A DNA stretch of 64,000 bases from Akebia trifoliata (taxonomy: Eukaryota; Streptophyta; Magnoliopsida; Ranunculales; Lardizabalaceae). Shown here piece by piece: positions 1-11,354 of the stretch. Within the stretch, counting starts at the first letter, position 1. Each line of letters opens with the position of its first letter. The position numbers and the translations under genes were made by a program. The stretch spans positions 2,294,001 through 2,358,000 of the forward strand of contig CM030711.1 in NCBI GenBank assembly GCA_017979445.1, written 5' to 3'. The notes beneath the pieces were generated by a model. The model had not been told where the DNA came from and searched no databases. It worked only from the letters and a program-made list of their open reading frames with translations.

Positions 1-1289
1 AGGGTCTTCTTGGGGACGTAGTTCCAATTCTTCTAGTGATATCCACCATACTAACATGTTGATTTCTCATTTTCTTCTCTTTTTGATTCATTGTGTTTGA
101 TTCGTTATTAGTAATTAAATCATGAATATTTGATACTCTAAAACATACGAGATAATCCAATTTTTAATCTTCAATAATTAATTAATATTGTTCTTGATGT
201 AGTTCAAATCAATTAACAAATCCTACTAAATGGATGTCCAAGTCAAGTCGGATCAATTTTTTTGGTGAAAACAAATCAAATAAAAATAAAAAAATAGATG
301 GCACCCACTTCAATCTTGTGCGCCACATGATTATTTTGGACTTAAATGACCTTAGTTGAGAAAATTGAGTTTTCACATTTCACTATTTTCAACATAAAGA
401 AATTTGAGTTTTCAAATCTACCTTAAAAAATGTGGAAGTTTAGTTTAATTTGTTGTGAGTTTCACTTGGACGACTTAACGTAAGTAATAATAAACATAAA
501 ATTCAAATATTTTATACTTGAAAGTTAGAATCTTCTTTGTACTTGCATGATAAATCCTTCACAATTAGTCCACATTTGTAGATTTAAAGAATTTGAGTTA
601 ATAAAGCATCACATTTCGATCAACGAAAATGACAAATAAATATCAAAAGTCAAAACAAAGAATGTTTTCTCACCAATAAGAGTTTTAACGTTAGGAGAAA
701 AGGTAATTCCACCTTATCTTTTGACCATCTATGTTTGACAATTTGGTGTTCCATCACATCTTAATCTTTAAAATCAACTATGACTTTAAATACTCTTCAA
801 ATGTCTCCAATTCAAGAATTTGATGTTAAAAAAGGAAATCATATATAACTTGTTTAAGAATTGAATTTAATCTTGTTCGAGACCAAGATGATTCGTCTAA
901 GTTGACTCGTTATTGTCCTGTAGCAAGACGAGTTGACAAGTCGTCTCAAATACATGATTTGTCTTGATTTTAAGTTTTTTTAATCTCATCTGAGACAAGA
1001 CGTTAAAACGAGTTTTAAAACCATGGATCACAGAGTGCACTAGTCTTTATTTTAGTTCTTGATAATGAAAAATGGGCATTAAAACATGGAACTTGTAAAT
1101 AAACCTGGTTACCATATTTGGTTATTTTGGGATGAAAAACTACTGAATTTATTGTTAGAGGTTGAAGAAAAGGGTGCTTAGGTAATTTTTCATTAATATA
1201 TGATAAAAGACCGACGTCAACAGGCATGCTTCAATTTGAAAACATTAAATTCAAGGGCTTCTTAGTCTTTTTACACCACAGTTAGAACG
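1..1289. other. AT-rich intergenic DNA, no gene
   Basis: I see no coding region, RNA gene or clear transposon here. Around 870-1024 a stretch rich in cgag/gtctcg and acgagtt motifs ends in ttttaaaaccatgg; a similar stretch occurs at about 31070-31245, so both are probably relics of one small DNA-transposon family. Confidence 0.5.
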
Positions 1290-1955
1290 AGTTATTGGAA
1301 TAAAACTCGGCGATAAAAAGAACTCCTAATGGCAGACAAGTCTTGTCAACCCCATAAACAAACCATCTCTCACCAATCAAATCAAATCAAAGTAATCACC
1401 ACCGTCAAATTCTCCTCCAAAGACAAAGCAAGAAACACGGGAATGTCGAGTCTGTCCCCACCCCCCACCCCCCACCCCCCACGTAGATCCTTTCCCCTTA
1501 GGGAAACCTTCTACCTTAAAAACCCTTCCCAACCTCATTTTCCTATTATGGAAACCTCAACAAACCCAAACGATTACGACTAATCTAACTGGTTATAGCC
1601 GGTTGTACCAGTCACCCTCCAATAATACATCTATCCTATCCTGACCTGCCACGTTCACCAAAAATAGCATCTAATATTTTATCTATATTTCTTTATCTTT
1701 TTCTCCTAAAGTTGTGGACTCTCAATCAAATATAAAATATTATTTTTATTTTTATTAATTAAATTAAAAGGCTTTTTTTTTTTTTTTTTCTGGGGGTCCA
1801 CAGTTGAGTACAGAGAGAATACGTGCGTTGAAGGTAAGCGACACTAGCTCCCACATATACAAGATGAAAGCCATAAAAGAACAAAATTGAATAAAATATA
1901 ATTTAAATAAATTGGTAGATTTGGTAATTTAAAAAGAAGAAAGGGTTATTTGATA
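1290..1955. repeat. Duplicated non-coding segment, copy A
   Basis: This segment is repeated in the same orientation at 6529-7148. Shared landmarks in the same order are ataaaactcggcgat, tggcagacaagtct, ctaactggttatagccggtt, cctaaagttgtggac, cgtgcgttgaaggtaagcga and a final tttggtaattt. No conserved reading frame links the copies. The shared aag-gtaagc looks like a splice donor. In copy A only, a plausible acceptor (tttttgtcag, ending near 2087) follows, then an ATG opening a reading frame of about 25 codons. The segment may therefore be a promoter plus leader exon of a lost gene, but that is inference. Confidence 0.75.
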
Positions 1956-2689
1956 AATCTTAATCGTAAAAAAATACCTTCCCGGGAAATCCGCTGCAAA
2001 AAACAGCGGTTTTCGCTTTACATCATCTCTTCTTCGTGTAATCTTTTCACTTACTTATTGATTTCGTCTTTTGTGTTTTTGTCAGATCAATGGCATTTTC
2101 GATATTTTTTTTGGTGGTACTGAGGTTAAGGCAGGAAAAAAAATATATTAGAAAAGTAATAGAATAATTTATATATATAACCTTCTGAATTTCAAAAATA
2201 TTTTATATGCCCCTTATTTTCAAACGGATTAACATATACCCCTTGATTATTGTCTTCAAGTATGTATGAAACAAGATTAAATGACTAAAATACCCTAATT
2301 TATTGTTCTTCTTACAATTGAATAATTACTTGATTTTTTTGAAGATTTTTTTTGCTCACAAATTTCATATGATTATTCATCCGTGACACATGAAGTTTAA
2401 TATGGGTAATTTTGTAAATTGAGGATGCCCTCTATACACGTGGGCTAATGTCATTGGTCGATTCCGTATACAATGAGATTTGTGAGGGAAATTTGAGAGT
2501 ATTTTTTTCCCGATTTTTTTTATTGTTTCATCTTTTTTCTCATGATTTTTTATCCATTTCAAGTGCAGCTTTATTTGTTTGATTAAGAGAACAAAAAAAC
2601 ATATTTTGTATGAATTGCTTTTAATGCTTTCATCTACCACATATGGACACACATGTATATGGGTTGCATTCAGAGGCCTTAAAGAAAGT

Positions 2690-3005
2690 CAAACATTGTA
2701 CCAAATATTTTTTCAATGTATGGGTTAGAAGTTTCAGAATGAGTTGATTTTTGTGATTATGATCTCTATGATGAGCATAGATCATTTTCACAAAAAATCA
2801 GCTCATTTCGGGACCTCTAACCTCATTAAAAGTGATTTATAAAAATCAAATGATCTATGATTCTTCAACTTGTAAACAAGGGTTAGAAGTTTCAGAATGA
2901 GCTGATTTTTACTGATGATGATCTCTTTGTCATAGAGATCATCCTCACAAAAAATCAGCTCATTTTGAAACTTCTTACCCTCATTTTCAAAAATGTTTGG
3001 CTCAC
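2690..3005. repeat. Family-2 dimeric foldback element
   Basis: Two roughly 100-bp palindromes (about 2723-2830 and 2880-2985) flank a spacer of about 55 bp. Each arm reads gggttagaagtttcagaatg, then a gctgattttt core, a gatgatctct apex and the inverted return. The outer ends carry ttttttcaatgtatgg and its degenerate complement. The same architecture recurs at 13670-13905 and 38055-38345. No coding capacity. Confidence 0.8.
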
Positions 3006-6000
3006 TTTAGGGCCTCCGAACAGTTCCTTATGTATATAATAAATTCATAACTATTTTTCAATTACTAAGAAGTTTTTTTGTGTTGTTAACAAGACAAATT
3101 TGACGGTAAATTCCCCATTCCCAAGAATAAATATTTGGTCTTCAATAGAAGATCCATTTTGTAGGAGATTAATATTACTTTCATGGATTGTAATTCCTCT
3201 AGGGGCCTTTTCATATGAACTTAGTACTTGAATCAAAATGTATAGCTCGTTAGGAAAAAAAAAAGGAGATTGTTCTTAGAGATTGTGAGGGAATCTCCAT
3301 TGTAGCTTTAGTAGGTTATCAACGAGATAAAATGGTTTCTATTTATGAATTGGAAGCTATGAGAAAAGGATGAGCATGACTACCAATTTTGATATTTAGA
3401 TGCTTTTATATATTCCCAAGCCACAATTCAATGGTTTAAATGGTAAATGCACTACTCCTTAGAGGATAAAAGGCAAGTTAATGCTATCAAGCCATTACGT
3501 CACTATTCTTAGAAATCAAGATATCCCAGGTAGAGATCAAAATTTTGATTTCTTTCATATGTTCTGAGAGTATGTTATTCCCTCATGATTTCCCAGATGA
3601 ATTGGATTGTATTTTAGGAGAGGATACTAAGGAGAATTTATGTAAGAGGGCAATTTTTTGTTTCGCTCTGTTATATTTCTAGTAGGGGATCTACATTACC
3701 TTTAATTATCTTTTTTTTTTTTAAATAATGGAAATAAAGTTTTAAACCCAATTAAAATTTTCAAATAAATCAAGCATTGAAGATCATCCATTTTGGAGAT
3801 AACATTACCAGTTTTCTTTGTAAAAATTCAAGTACTGCAAAATAAAATAAGTTTACAATCATACCTTTTTACCAATTTTATGGGTAAGCTGGGCTTGAGC
3901 CCACAACCTCAAAGTTGTTTTTCTATGTGTCAATCCAACTGAGCTATATGGCTCTAAGTCCAGTTTATAGTCATAATTAATTAATTATCAAATCGGTTGA
4001 AGATTTTTTTTAATAAGAGATTGAAGATAAGGGTATTTTGGCCATTTTTCATTAGTCTCTTGTATAAGTCCACAATCAAGGGTGTCTGTCTTGACTTTGT
4101 GTTTTTGAAGGCATATCAGATATTCACAAAAACCCTGAGGGGTAAATGTTTAAGAACCCAAAATAAAATATTGTCAGCCCGGACAAACCGTAAACCCTTG
4201 TTCTCGACTATTAGATCTTTATTGAGATGTGCTGATTATTTAGTTTCCTGTTGTGTTAACTGTCGGCAAGGAGTACGAGGTTTACGCCTTGGGAGACGTG
4301 GAAGCTTAGTCTCCACTCATAGAAAGTCTTCCCTTCCACACATCCACCCTATCTCTCTCTCTCTCTCTAACTTTTTTGTGGACAAACTTTTCTCTGTCTA
4401 GATTTAGTTTTTCTTATACTTTATTATTGCTAAATCCTAAATTATGTAAAAAAACCAACCGTACCACTTTTAGCATAAGAGTCCCCTAACCTTACTAAGT
4501 TAGTAAGAATTTTAATTTTACTAAGGGTCATTGGGTTCACCTTTTGACATCCAAAAACATGATCCGATACTTCAGGGTTGTAAAGGATTAAATTTTATGG
4601 AATTTGATTAAAAAAATATTTTTCACCATTAAATTTCATTTTTAAGTTTGGGAGTTATGTGAAATTTTGGTAACCGTCAATTTTCAAAACCTTGGATATG
4701 GTTCAAAAGAATTATTCTTTTTTTTTTTTATCTGAATTTTTTACGAAACATAGAGAGTTGTGGTGTTGGATTTCTGATGTAACAATTTATTTGACTAGAC
4801 CGACTCTTTGTAAAGCTCGAAATCTTACCATCTTAGTAAGAAAAGGATTTAACTTATTATAAAAAAATGTTGAGTGAGTCTAGCATTACTAAATTGGTGA
4901 GATTAAAAAAACGAAGAACTTAATATATATGGGTCTCATTCGGAAGAAACATTAGGGAGAGAAAATTTGTCTTGTATTGGATTAAAAGTATCGGATTAAC
5001 CTAATTTTTTGTAATAATGGTCTCTATGATGAGAAAATCATCATTATAATTGAAATTTCAAACCCTATCAAAAGGATTTACAAATTAATAATAAAAATCG
5101 ATAGTTCACGATTCTAAATCACTTTTGATGGGGTTAAAAGTTTCAGAGGGTGCCATCATATTATCACGACTCATTTACATATTATTTATCTTTCCTTCTC
5201 CCTTCAACTAAAGGACGTAAATGCTTAAATTATCAAAATATCATTATAATTATAAATAGAAAAAAAATTGACAATAGTATATATGACCCTTTTCATAGTT
5301 ATTAAAAAAATATTCAACAACATTAGTTTTTAATTTTTTATTCTATAATAATTTCTTCAAATTGGTATCTATATGCAACTAACACACCTAATCTTTGTCA
5401 AGTTTAAGGAAATTCTAATCCCAAAAATCCTAAAAATATAAAATAAATCAAGTTGTCGATCAATCATCAATGGCTATAGGATCCAATGTCACTCAAAATT
5501 TTTTTATTCCCAATTAAAGAATAAAACTTTGTATTTTGGTTCCCATTGATGGACGAGTGGGAATCATTTCTCGTTGTAAACAAGATTTTTTTTAAAAAAG
5601 ATTAAATTTAATTTATTCTTTGAATTCAAAGTTATCTTTTAAAAAATTATTTTAAAAAACATAAACATATATAATTAAAAGAGTTTAAATTCGATGATTT
5701 GATAGTTTATTAACCTCTCACTGTTATAGCAAGTTCATTGAATCAAAGATGAGATTCACCCAACAACTCTAATACTTAGGACAAGTACTTTGAATAATAT
5801 TCTGCACTACAAAAATTTGTTTTTTTTTTTTTTTTAATTTTTAAAATTCTCATATATTTGCATTTAAGAATGGTACCCAAAACCATTGCATTAAGTCAAC
5901 TAATTTATTAAATTGAGGATCAAATTAAATAGTAGGAGAATTTTTAATTTTTTTAACTAGAATGTGAATAAAATTCTTTTAGATTAATTTGATCGATTAA

Positions 6001-6087
6001 AATTTAAGATTTTGAGAAATTGATGATCAAAAGGGCTTATGGCCATTTTTTTGCAGAGGTGTAAGGTTTAAAAATACAAATCCGTGA
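3006..6087. other. Intergenic DNA with decayed repeats
   Basis: No gene is supported. The stretch holds a tRNA-derived SINE (separate entry), a CT microsatellite near 4353, and at about 4980-5160 a degenerate family-2-like foldback (tggtctctatgatgag / aaatcatcattataa, and aaagtttcagagggtgcc near the end). The short open frames have no recognisable domain. Confidence 0.5.
3875..3962 (-). mobile_element. tRNA-derived SINE relic
   Basis: On the minus strand this reads as a tRNA-like head: an A-box-like tatagctcagttgg and a B-box-like ttgtgggctcaagccc, followed by agcttaccca. It matches the plus-strand copy at 29947-30040 in sequence and spacing. No acceptor stem closes, so it is not a functional tRNA gene. 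It has the RNA polymerase III promoter boxes expected of a plant SINE. Confidence 0.7.
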
Positions 6088-6346
6088 TGTGTGATTGTAC
6101 AGGACACTACATTCAACATTGAGTTGACATGAAGGTGTGCACAAAATCATAAATTCTTTCCCTCAAGGTACGAGTGAAACATTCATGATTTCATGGACAG
6201 GACACTACATTTGATACTGAGTTGACGTGGAGGTGTGCACGAAATCATAGATTCTTTCCTTCAAGATATGAGTGAGAAGCATCCATGATTCCGTGAACAT
6301 CTCCATGCCAGTTTAATGTTGAATGTAGTATCTCACGTAATCACTC
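6088..6346. repeat. Family-1 foldback element with internal duplication
   Basis: The outer 60 bases on each side are inverted copies (tgtgattgtacaggacacta at the left; atctcacgtaatcact at the right). Inside, a module of about 97 bp is present twice in tandem (6099-6195 and 6197-6297), each with gacactacatt, gagttgac, ggtgtgcac, tcattc/catccatgatt. The inner motif catccatgattccgtg relates it to the other family-1 elements. Confidence 0.75.
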
Positions 6347-6528
6347 TAAAACGACTCTTTCTAAAAATTAAAATGATGTCTAACTACACATTAGGGTTTT
6401 ATCGAGATTGAATCTTAGTCAAGTGGTAACTAATGCATTAGGGATTCCTTCATAAAAATTATGAAGGAAGAAATATATGTAAGTAAAACTTAGGGCATAT
6501 TAGTACTTTCAGACCTTCACACCCCCAA

Positions 6529-7148
6529 CGAGTTTGAAATAAAACTCGGCGATGAAAACAGGCAAACATGAGTGGCAGACAAGTCTAGTCACACCAATAA
6601 TCCATCTTGCCACTCAAATCACTAGAAAATAAATCACAACCGTCCATTCCTCACCAATACAAAAAGTTTGACAGATAGATTATAAAAACACGAGAGTATC
6701 GAACAACCGACGTAAAACCTTTCCTCTTAAGGCAAAATTTTCTACCTTAAAAACTTTTTCCTTAACTCTTTTCCTATTATGGCAACCTCAAACCAAACAA
6801 AATGATTTCGACCAACCTAACTGGTTATAGCCGGTTGTACCGGTAAGTCTCGTTTATAATCGATCCCACTTTTAACCAACGGTCACCTTCCACGTACGCC
6901 AAAATCATATAGAATATATATATATATATTTTTAATTTATATTTATCTCCTAAAGTTGTGGACAGCATTCGATCAAACATAAATAAATATTTTAAATTAA
7001 AAAGGATTTCTAGTGGGATCCACATTAGATTAGAGAGAGAATTCGTGCGTTGAAGGTAAGCGACACAGTCATAAATTCAATTAAAGAAAGAAGAATAATT
7101 TAAATATTTGGTAAATCTGGTAATTTGAGAAAGAACAAAGGGTGAATG
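6529..7148. repeat. Duplicated non-coding segment, copy B
   Basis: This is the second copy of the segment at 1290-1955, about 5.2 kb away in direct orientation and diverged by substitutions and indels. It keeps the central ctaactggttatagccggtt block and the gcgttgaaggtaagcgacac block. No open frame is shared with copy A. Confidence 0.75.
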
Positions 7149-10100
7149 CATAACGCTTCTTTCCTAAACCCTTTTTGGGCCTAATAAAACTGTCTAAGCC
7201 CAAGCCCGAACCTAACAGGCTGGAGCATAGGGTCAGAGCTCGAGTTGATTTTCAAAGTCAATCGAAATGATTAAATTTATACATATTCTTGAATTGTTTG
7301 GTAATATTTTTACTTAATTAATGTTGCTTGGATCTTAGTCATTAAGAGGAGGCTCAACTATAACATGTTCTTTAAATTACTAGAAGAATGTGGGGGCTGT
7401 CAATGGATCAGCTCATTGCCAAAATCTGATCCACTCTGATCTGATAATTTTGGGTTTGGATCGATGTTTTGGATTTTAATAAGGATCCCATCTGATACCT
7501 TATTTGATCGGATTTGGATTAAATGTGATTTGATCTGATAAAATGTTAGAAAGTATATTATATATTTGTTGAAAAAGGGTTTGGCTTGATCCAGACCCGA
7601 TCTGATTGTTAATAGATCGGATCATACTGAGATCCAATAAGTGTCCAATCCAATCCGATCCTTATTGGTAACAAATCGACCTTGATCCGATTCGGACTTG
7701 ATCTATTGAGTATTATTTTAGGTTTATTAATTGAACTCCACTTTTAATATGACTGATTTTTCACAAAGACATGATTTTTGTGGATCAATTTTCATAGTGA
7801 CAATGTCTTATTATTATTATTATTATTGGCAATTTAGTAATTCCCATGAGAAATTGTTGACGTGCTGTTAAAATCCAGTGGACGGCTCTGATGGGTTCTA
7901 CCACACTGATTCGAAGTGGCTCTGAGCATCTCCCTCCTCCCAACGGTGTGGCCCTTGCCAAAATCACTCCAATGCTCAAGTTAAAGAAGCAGAGGAATAA
8001 TGTCTTAGAAAACTTCTTAGACCTCCGATCCCTCCAAAAATATCCCCTTCAATAGTGCTTACTGTGCTATTTATACTCCCTAACCATGAATCAAGGTTTC
8101 TTGCTTTTTAGACAATAATCATGGTATAACCACTGACTCTCAGAGTTGTTCACCTAACGAAGATCTTTTGGATTGATCATACCAAACTACAGAGATATCC
8201 TCCAAGATCTGTGGGATTGATATGTGTGTATCAATCTTGCGATTATTCTATGACATGTCTTGTCCTACTTGGCTGACTTGGTCTCACTCAATGCTATGAT
8301 GCCCTTCTAGTCAGGCTAAGGAGATCTCTGCTTTGACCTGCCCTGCTTGAAGGGCTACACCCACATGTTGACCTGCGCCTAGTACCACTTAATTGGTTTA
8401 GAAACATGTACAACTTAGATTAATGTGCAATTATTTCCCTCCACAATTGATATTAGATTTATCGATAGAAAATGCAAGATTAGATTTACCCCTCGACAGA
8501 AAGCTTACATCTCTTTTTGTTGATGAATTGATGGGGAAATTTTGATTTTATTCAAAATGCACTTCATAACCTTAAAATTAGTAAATCAAAATTTGACTAA
8601 AATCAAAATTTTGCAGTTAAACCGTCAACTTAGTCTTGCATTTTTCTAGAGAGTAAACTAAATATTCCAAATTTTGCAGGGGAGTATTACTAATTACTAA
8701 GTACTCATTTTTTATTTTATTTTATTTTTTGGTAAGCTTCGCAGCGATAATATCAGCTTCTCCATATATCATCCTTCAGTCAGGCACATTCTGCATGTGG
8801 GCTTAGAGTTGATAATAAGCTGGTTATAGTCCAATACAACTTGGATCAGATTCGGTATTGTTTCTAGGCCTATTGGATTATCAGATTATGTCCAATTCAT
8901 GTTTAGGGTTATATTATATATTTAGAATAAAACTAACCTTACTAACTTAGGAAGATTTGAAATCTTGCTGATGGACGTACATTGGTAACACCACAGCCTC
9001 CTAGATTACATTGAAAAACTCAGATTAAAAAAACAAAAAAAATTAGCTTGATCCTGTGGCATCAAAGAGGTTCACCTTTGATGGTCTATCTCAACCGTCC
9101 ATCTAAGAGTAAAAGTAAGCCTAATTGGATGGTTTCTCACAGTTAGATTTAACATTTTGCATCATGGACCAAAGCCCAATCATCTTTATTCTAAGGACTG
9201 AACTATGATACATATGATCAAAAGCTAAAAAGTATAAAAAAAAAAAAAAAAAAAATCTCACCAAGAAAGATGATTTTTAGAGTAGGTACGTATCACCTAA
9301 GGGTGGCTGAAAGTAATCATTTGTAACATACGATGTTCAGGACACAAGGAAAGTATCTTATTTAAGTCAAAGAAATTTCGTCTCGTACAAGATGACTCGG
9401 GTAAGTCAACCTCGATCTCCAAAGAATTTTAGAACTCATCCCCCATCAATTGAGCAAACAATATATAAAATAGATTCCGATTTTTTTTTTTTTTGGTTGG
9501 CAAATTAGTACCTGAATCAAATAGAGATCTCAAAGGATTGGATCCAGATCGAAAAGGATAAGTAAAAAAATTGGATTCAAATTCAATCCAATATACAATA
9601 ATATAACTAACATATAATTGATCCAAAATCAAATCCATATGAATATCAAATAGATACTTATCAAGACCTTAGCAACCCAAACCTGCTAACTAGGCCAACA
9701 AACCCTGTTTCCAAAATTTTAAATCCACGAATCAAGACCATTGAAATCAACTGAAATTATATTGTAACTTTTCCTAGGGTTTTGTATTTGCCTTCAGATA
9801 ATCCATTCAAAGGATTTCTAATTACTCAACTATTTTACTGCACAAAACACTCATTGGAAAATTTGCTTGCATTTCCAACTCAAGAGCAAAGAGTGACCAA
9901 AGGGTTACTATTTGACCAAAATTATAGTCTAAAATATGAAACTTGAAAGTTTAAATGTAAGTATCATGTTTTTGTTAGTTTGTAAATTTAGATTTCTTTA
10001 ATTGAATTTGAGAGTAGTATTTTAAATTAGGAAGTACTTATTAACACACTATGGAGGCGCGGTAGACTTTGGAAGACGCGCTTTGCACCTTGGCTGGTCA

Positions 10101-10768
10101 CTAAGATCGTGACCCAACTCCTCAATTCAGATCCAAAAAGCTACAAATAATATTTGGACGTTTTTTTAGTCCAAGGAATCATTTGTTTAAACTGAACCAC
10201 TCAAGTGGCCCCAAAAAAGTTATTTATTAATCAGTAGAAAATAAAATATCAAAATTTCTATTGGAGAATATTACTATAAATATTCATAAATTAATAAACA
10301 TTTCTACTACCGATATCTTATGCTTTTTATTTCTTTTTCCTAAAACATTGCAGTAACCAAAAAATTAAAAAATACACATTTGCTACCCCATCTATCTAAT
10401 TTAAGACCATTGGTTGGTTCCTTAAATGGAAATTGTGTAGATCAGGTACCATTCATCTTAAAATGCTTTGATCAAACATGGGATCTGTTCTATTTATAGG
10501 GACTCTTCTTATAAAATTACCAATCCATTCCTACCACAGTTAACAATTGTGGGAATTGCCCAAATAATACAAGTTTTGTATGATAACTGGTATTTTTTGC
10601 TTTTCCAGACTCATACCAAGGACTTAAAAGGATCTTTTCAATTGCATCCAGCAATATAATATGCAAAATATCTTACAAGAAATTCAAGCATGGCAGAAGA
10701 ACTTAGAGAGAGAAAAAAAAAACATCAATCAAAAGGTTGGAAAATCACACATTTATAAGAAAAGAGTT
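7149..10768. other. Intergenic DNA with transposon relics
   Basis: No gene is supported. About 7390-7700 holds repeated gatccgatc/ggatcagat motifs beginning gctgtcaatggatc, which resembles the ends of hAT-like non-autonomous elements and recurs near 27290, 36990, 40235 and 63970. An LTR-like block is listed separately. A poly-A run lies at about 9238-9255. Confidence 0.45.
7830..8500 (-). mobile_element. Possible solo LTR or LTR fragment
   Basis: Read on the minus strand, a TATAAATAG box (8067-8075) is followed by a leader-like stretch and then ggagtgattttggcaagggc and a GC-richer block. This resembles the U3-R-U5 layout of plant LTR retrotransposons. I find no matching second LTR, primer-binding site or gag/pol frame in the window, so the call is tentative. 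Confidence 0.35.
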
Positions 10769-10929
10769 AGTGATATTATATGACGCCCCCCTCTGGCTCA
10801 CACACACACCACCCTCACAGAATGGTAGATCATTTTCTTCGGGATACACAAGAAAAGCATTTATGGTTATGTCTATCCTGAGGCAAATGATATACGATTC
10901 TGTTATATGGGGGCGTCAGAAAATCATTA
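10769..10929. repeat. Family-1 foldback element, tgacgccccc subtype
   Basis: The left end tatatgacgcccccc pairs with the right end gggggcgtcagaaaatcat. Inside are cttcgggatacacaagaaaa on the left arm and tatcctgaggcaaatgatat then acgattctgt on the right arm. It is close in outer arms to the element at 24352-24520. Confidence 0.8.
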
Positions 10930-11354
10930 CACATTAGAAAAATCAAAATTGACAAGACTAAGGTGACTTAATTATTCAAGTAGAGTAGCTAGTGGGAACA
11001 TACACGGCACAAAATAAGATCCTAAATGAACTGTAATAAATAATAACCTAGGAAACAGAGGAGGGGGGCAGTAACATATGATAAATACAATATTAAAAAA
11101 ACACTAAGTAAACTCATCTTAAGTTTTTAAATGGTAAATCTTCGACTCAAAATACTCTCTATCAAAGGCTAAAAAAGATCCAAGAAATGAGGGAGGGGGT
11201 TCAGTCAATGTACCACAACAAGTACATAGGTCCTCCCCCCCTTCTAAGCTTGTCCCGATAACACATAAAAAACCAAATTCCAAAGTGCAAATCCAGAACA
11301 AAACAGATAACATTAATAAGAGGATTCTCATAAAAGAAACTAAGAAATAAATTA
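10930..11354. other. RPL4 downstream flank
   Basis: This is the 3' flank of the minus-strand RPL4 gene and should hold its 3' untranslated region. It is AT-rich with no open frame of note. I could not identify a clear AATAAA on the minus strand close to the stop codon. Confidence 0.4.

Noticed and set aside
3890..3962. tRNA gene on the minus strand
   Set aside because: Polymerase III boxes are present but the acceptor and anticodon stems do not pair; the repeated sister copy shows it is a SINE.
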